Source: Corynebacterium sanguinis | GTDB lineage: Bacteria; Actinomycetota; Actinomycetes; Mycobacteriales; Mycobacteriaceae | Length of the DNA stretch: 64,000 nucleotides | Direction: 5' to 3' | NCBI RefSeq assembly: GCF_007641235.1 | Contig: NZ_CP038157.1 | Coordinates: forward strand, 1,116,001 to 1,180,000 | Shown here: one piece after another, positions 61,618-64,000 of the stretch | How positions within the stretch are numbered: position 1 is the first letter of the stretch | Layout of the letters: each line of letters starts with the position of its first letter | The notes under the pieces: model-generated | What the model was told of the DNA's origin: nothing | What the model saw: only the letters and a program-made list of their open reading frames with translations | The model's database searches: none | Program-made: the position numbers and the translations under genes

Positions 61618-63048
61618 GTGTCTGAAAAGCCGATGAACCCCAACGTCCTGTCCAACCGCTACGCATCGCCCGACATGGCGTCGCTGTGGAGCGCCGAGCA
61701 CAAGATCGTGCTGGAGCGCCAGCTCTGGATCGCCGTGATGAGGGCCCAGCAGGGCCTCGGCGTCGACATCCCGGACGAGGCAATTTCCGCCTATGAAAGG
61801 GTCATCGACGACGTTGACCTGGACAGCATCGCCGCGCGCGAAAGGGTCACCCGCCACGATGTGAAGGCCAGGATCGAAGAGTTCAACGAGCTCGCCGGAC
61901 ACGAGCACATCCACAAGGGGATGACCAGCCGCGACCTGACGGAAAACGTGGAGCAGCTGCAGATCTACCGCTCGCTCGAGCTCGTGCGCAACAAGGCTGT
62001 CGCGCTGCTCAAGGCAATCGGCAACCGCGCTGAGCAGTACAAATCGCTGGTCATGGCGGGTCGCTCCCACAACGTCGCGGCGCAGGCGACCACCCTGGGC
62101 AAGCGTTTCGCCTCGGCCGCGGACGAGATCCTCATCGCCACCGAGCGCATCGAACAAGTCTTGGCCAGCTACCCGCTGCGCGGCATCAAGGGCCCGATGG
62201 GGACGGCCCAGGACATGCTCGACCTGATGGGCGGCGACGAAGCCAAGCTCCGCGAACTGGAGACCGAAATCGCCTCCCACCTGGGGTTTGAGCGCATTTT
62301 CGACTCCGTCGGACAGGTGTACCCCCGCTCGCTTGACTTCGATGTTGTCTCCGCGCTGGTCCAGCTCGGTGCGGGCCCGTCGAGCCTGGCCACGACGATC
62401 AGGCTGATGGCCGGCAACGAGACGGTCACCGAGGGCTTCAAGGAGGGCCAGGTCGGCTCTTCGGCGATGCCGCACAAGATGAACGCGCGCTCCTGCGAGC
62501 GCGTCGGCGGCTTCCAGGTAATACTGCGCGGCTACCTCACCATGGTCGCGGACCTCGCCGGCCAGCAGTGGAACGAGGGCGACGTGTTCTGCTCGGTCGT
62601 GCGCCGCGTCGCGCTGCCGGACGCGTTCTTTGCCATCGACGGCCAGCTCGAAACCTTCCTCACCGTCCTCGACGAGTTCGGGGCGTTCCCCGCGATGATC
62701 AACCGCGAACTGGACCGCTACCTGCCGTTTCTGGCCACGACCCGCATCCTCATGGCGGCGGTGCGCGCCGGCGTTGGCCGCGAAACCGCGCACGAGGTGA
62801 TCAAGGAGCACGCGGTGGCGATGGCGCTGGACATGCGCGAAACCGGCGCTGAGCAGAACCTCATCGAGCGCCTCGCGCGTGACGAGCGCCTCCCGCTCGA
62901 TCGCGCCGGGCTTGACGCCGCGCTCGCGGACCGCCACGCCTTCATCGGCGCCGCAGAGTCCCAGGTCGACGGCGTCCTCGCCCGCATTCAGCTGCTTATC
63001 GACGCCCACCCCAGCGCCGCCTCCTACACCCCGGGCGAGATCCTGTAG
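61618..63048 (+). CDS. purB: Adenylosuccinate lyase
   Basis: Acts twice in purine synthesis (SAICAR to AICAR and adenylosuccinate to AMP). A 476-residue fumarase-superfamily enzyme with the catalytic-loop signature GSSAMPHKMN (near 281) and the SRDLTENVEQ region (near 102). GTG 61618 is preferred over upstream in-frame starts because the -10 spacing fits and those would overlap the HNH promoter. Confidence 0.97.
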   Translation: MSEKPMNPNVLSNRYASPDMASLWSAEHKIVLERQLWIAVMRAQQGLGVDIPDEAISAYERVIDDVDLDSIAARERVTRHDVKARIEEFNELAGHEHIHKGMTSRDLTENVEQLQIYRSLELVRNKAVALLKAIGNRAEQYKSLVMAGRSHNVAAQATTLGKRFASAADEILIATERIEQVLASYPLRGIKGPMGTAQDMLDLMGGDEAKLRELETEIASHLGFERIFDSVGQVYPRSLDFDVVSALVQLGAGPSSLATTIRLMAGNETVTEGFKEGQVGSSAMPHKMNARSCERVGGFQVILRGYLTMVADLAGQQWNEGDVFCSVVRRVALPDAFFAIDGQLETFLTVLDEFGAFPAMINRELDRYLPFLATTRILMAAVRAGVGRETAHEVIKEHAVAMALDMRETGAEQNLIERLARDERLPLDRAGLDAALADRHAFIGAAESQVDGVLARIQLLIDAHPSAASYTPGEIL

Positions 63049-63057
63049 AACGCGGCG

Positions 63058-63759
63058 CTACTTCCAAGTAATCGACTGCCAGGGCTGAGCGCTGTTCTTC
63101 GGGCTCTGCACGGTGTTGAGCTCGACGGCCGTGCCCACGATCCCGGGGTCCGTGGCGCCGGTCCACGTAACAATGGCGCGCTTGTATTCGCGCCCTTCCT
63201 CCATGTCCCCCGTGAACGCGGGGACCTCGTCGTCAGGGTTGACGCCACAGTAGGCGTTGTCGCCGCGCTCGACGAAGTTGGCGTTGAGCCCGCCCGGGTC
63301 AAGGATCTTGAACCACGGCAGAGAGACGGAGTAGTTGCCCTCGCCGACCGCGACGGGCGTGAAGGTGACGATGAAGCAGGTGAAGCTGTCGTAGCGCTCC
63401 GGCTGCGGGGGGTCTTCGCCCTCCTCAGGCTCGGGCAACCCGATCTCGCCGGGGTCCTGGCCGATGTTCTCCTCAACTTCGGCGGACGTGAGCTTTTTCG
63501 GTTTTTCCACGGTGACGTCAAAGTACACGGGCTGGCCTGTGTCGAAGCCGGTGGTGACAACGTGGGCGGTCTCTCCAAATTCAAGCGCTTCGCCGCCCTC
63601 GGTGGGGGTGAAGTCGTCCGGCATGCCCGGCAGCTCGGTGAGCGTTTCCGCACTGTGACCGGCTGCGGCACTGCTATCCGCCTCGCTTGGGGCGCAGGCG
63701 CTCAGCGCTGCCGCCTGGGCCACTAACGCTAAGCCGAGTGCTGCGGTGCGTCGTTTCAT
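63058..63759 (-). CDS. Secreted lipoprotein of unknown function
   Basis: A 233-residue lipoprotein with lipobox LSAC (Cys near 22), an acidic Pro/Glu-rich stretch (about 105-125, EPEEGEDPPQPE) and a beta-rich domain with two further Cys. No family recognised. TAATCT stands 7 nt before the ATG. Its stop is 9 bp from the convergent purB stop. Confidence 0.8.
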   Translation of the reverse strand: MKRRTAALGLALVAQAAALSACAPSEADSSAAAGHSAETLTELPGMPDDFTPTEGGEALEFGETAHVVTTGFDTGQPVYFDVTVEKPKKLTSAEVEENIGQDPGEIGLPEPEEGEDPPQPERYDSFTCFIVTFTPVAVGEGNYSVSLPWFKILDPGGLNANFVERGDNAYCGVNPDDEVPAFTGDMEEGREYKRAIVTWTGATDPGIVGTAVELNTVQSPKNSAQPWQSITWK

Positions 63760-63766
63760 GGCCTCT

Positions 63767-63772
63767 AGATTA
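63767..63772 (-). promoter_or_regulatory. -10 box TAATCT, leaderless lipoprotein gene
   Basis: Ends 7 nt before the ATG. Confidence 0.6.
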
Positions 63773-63846
63773 GGCTATCGCCTGCAGTTTTCCGCGCGCG
63801 CCCACCTGCGCGCCCTCGCGCGATTCGCCCTCGCGCGCTGCGGGAC

Positions 63847-63852
63847 TACACT
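63847..63852 (+). promoter_or_regulatory. -10 box TACACT, purC
   Basis: Ends 8 nt before the ATG at 63861. Confidence 0.5.
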
Positions 63853-63860
63853 TGCACACC

Positions 63861-64000
63861 ATGCGCCCTGAGTTATCCGATTACGCTCACCTTTCTGGTG
63901 GCAAGGTCCGCGAGATTTACCAGGTGGACAGCGACACTTTGCTGATGATGGCCACCGACCGCATTTCGGCATTCGACTACTCCCTCGAGCCGGAAATTCC
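63861..64000 (+). CDS. purC: SAICAR synthetase, 5' part only
   Basis: The first 46 codons of purC are present: [20 protein letters not shown] and [17 protein letters not shown] are typical of the N-terminal part of phosphoribosylaminoimidazole-succinocarboxamide synthase. The enzyme ligates aspartate to CAIR, the step before purB. The gene runs off the window. purB and purC are separated only by the lipoprotein gene. Confidence 0.95.
   Translation, partial: MRPELSDYAHLSGGKVREIYQVDSDTLLMMATDRISAFDYSLEPEI

Overview
This 64 kb window is chromosomal DNA of a high-GC actinobacterium, almost certainly a mycolic-acid-containing Corynebacterium. The evidence is a porH/porA-type pair of tiny mycomembrane porin genes beside a PPK2 polyphosphate kinase, gene order shared with C. 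glutamicum and Mycobacterium (ppa-dacB-tilS-hpt-ftsH-folEPBK-DUF3180-panC-like-lysS-clpC; mutY/disA/radA/lpqE/carD/ispDF/cysS/rlmB; otsAB-thrE; phoRS; purD/purB/purC), and many TANNNT -10 boxes placed 6-8 nt before start codons, the hallmark of leaderless transcripts. It looks like core chromosome with a few accessory inserts; no phage, IS element, rRNA or CRISPR was seen, and there is one tRNA (Thr, TGT).

Layout. 1-3300: a LIP-family hydrolase (cut by the window edge), porH, porA, ppk2, crotonase. 3600-3930: 85-bp repeat array 1. 3932-8533: membrane-bound Pls/PosA-type NRPS with a MarR regulator, and a rhodanese. 8569-10211: sortase and a candidate cell-wall-anchored substrate. 10233-13000: ppa, dacB, tilS, then array 2. 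13700-23626: hpt-ftsH-folate operon, a PanC-like gene lacking key pantoate residues, lysS. 23725-29408: TM2 protein, array 3, then a beta-glucoside/glucose PTS operon with its own RNA antitermination switch, antiterminator and Enzyme I. 29400-34770: clpC with a ClgR-like operator and a SigH-like promoter, a secreted lipase, a ZIP transporter, DUF4236. 34786-44546: DNA repair, carbonic anhydrase, DisA, RadA, LpqE, CarD, isoprenoid and translation genes. 44543-47849: an esterase and a Zn/Mn ABC transporter with a Zur-like box. 47938-53615: LacI regulator, trehalose genes, a histone-tail-like protein, ThrE, tRNA-Thr. 53620-58320: MFS pump, PhoRS two-component system, a shortened TipA-like gene and a frameshifted locus between two copies of a 29-bp direct repeat. 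58320-64000: HIT protein, purD, an HNH/DUF222 protein, purB, a lipoprotein and the start of purC.

Most unusual signals: (1) three intergenic arrays with an almost exact 85-bp period, each built from a 39-bp dyad plus a 46-bp linker, each abutting the stop codon of a gene and with the linker always reading in that gene's direction; (2) a dispersed 13-mer, CGCTTNTCGACGC, with 8 exact copies in 64 kb, some apparently kept at the cost of rare ATA codons; (3) the MarR-Pls/PosA NRPS unit; (4) fused gene borders: three convergent pairs sharing a CTAG double stop, and three cases where a stop codon is also the first half of the next gene's -10 box.
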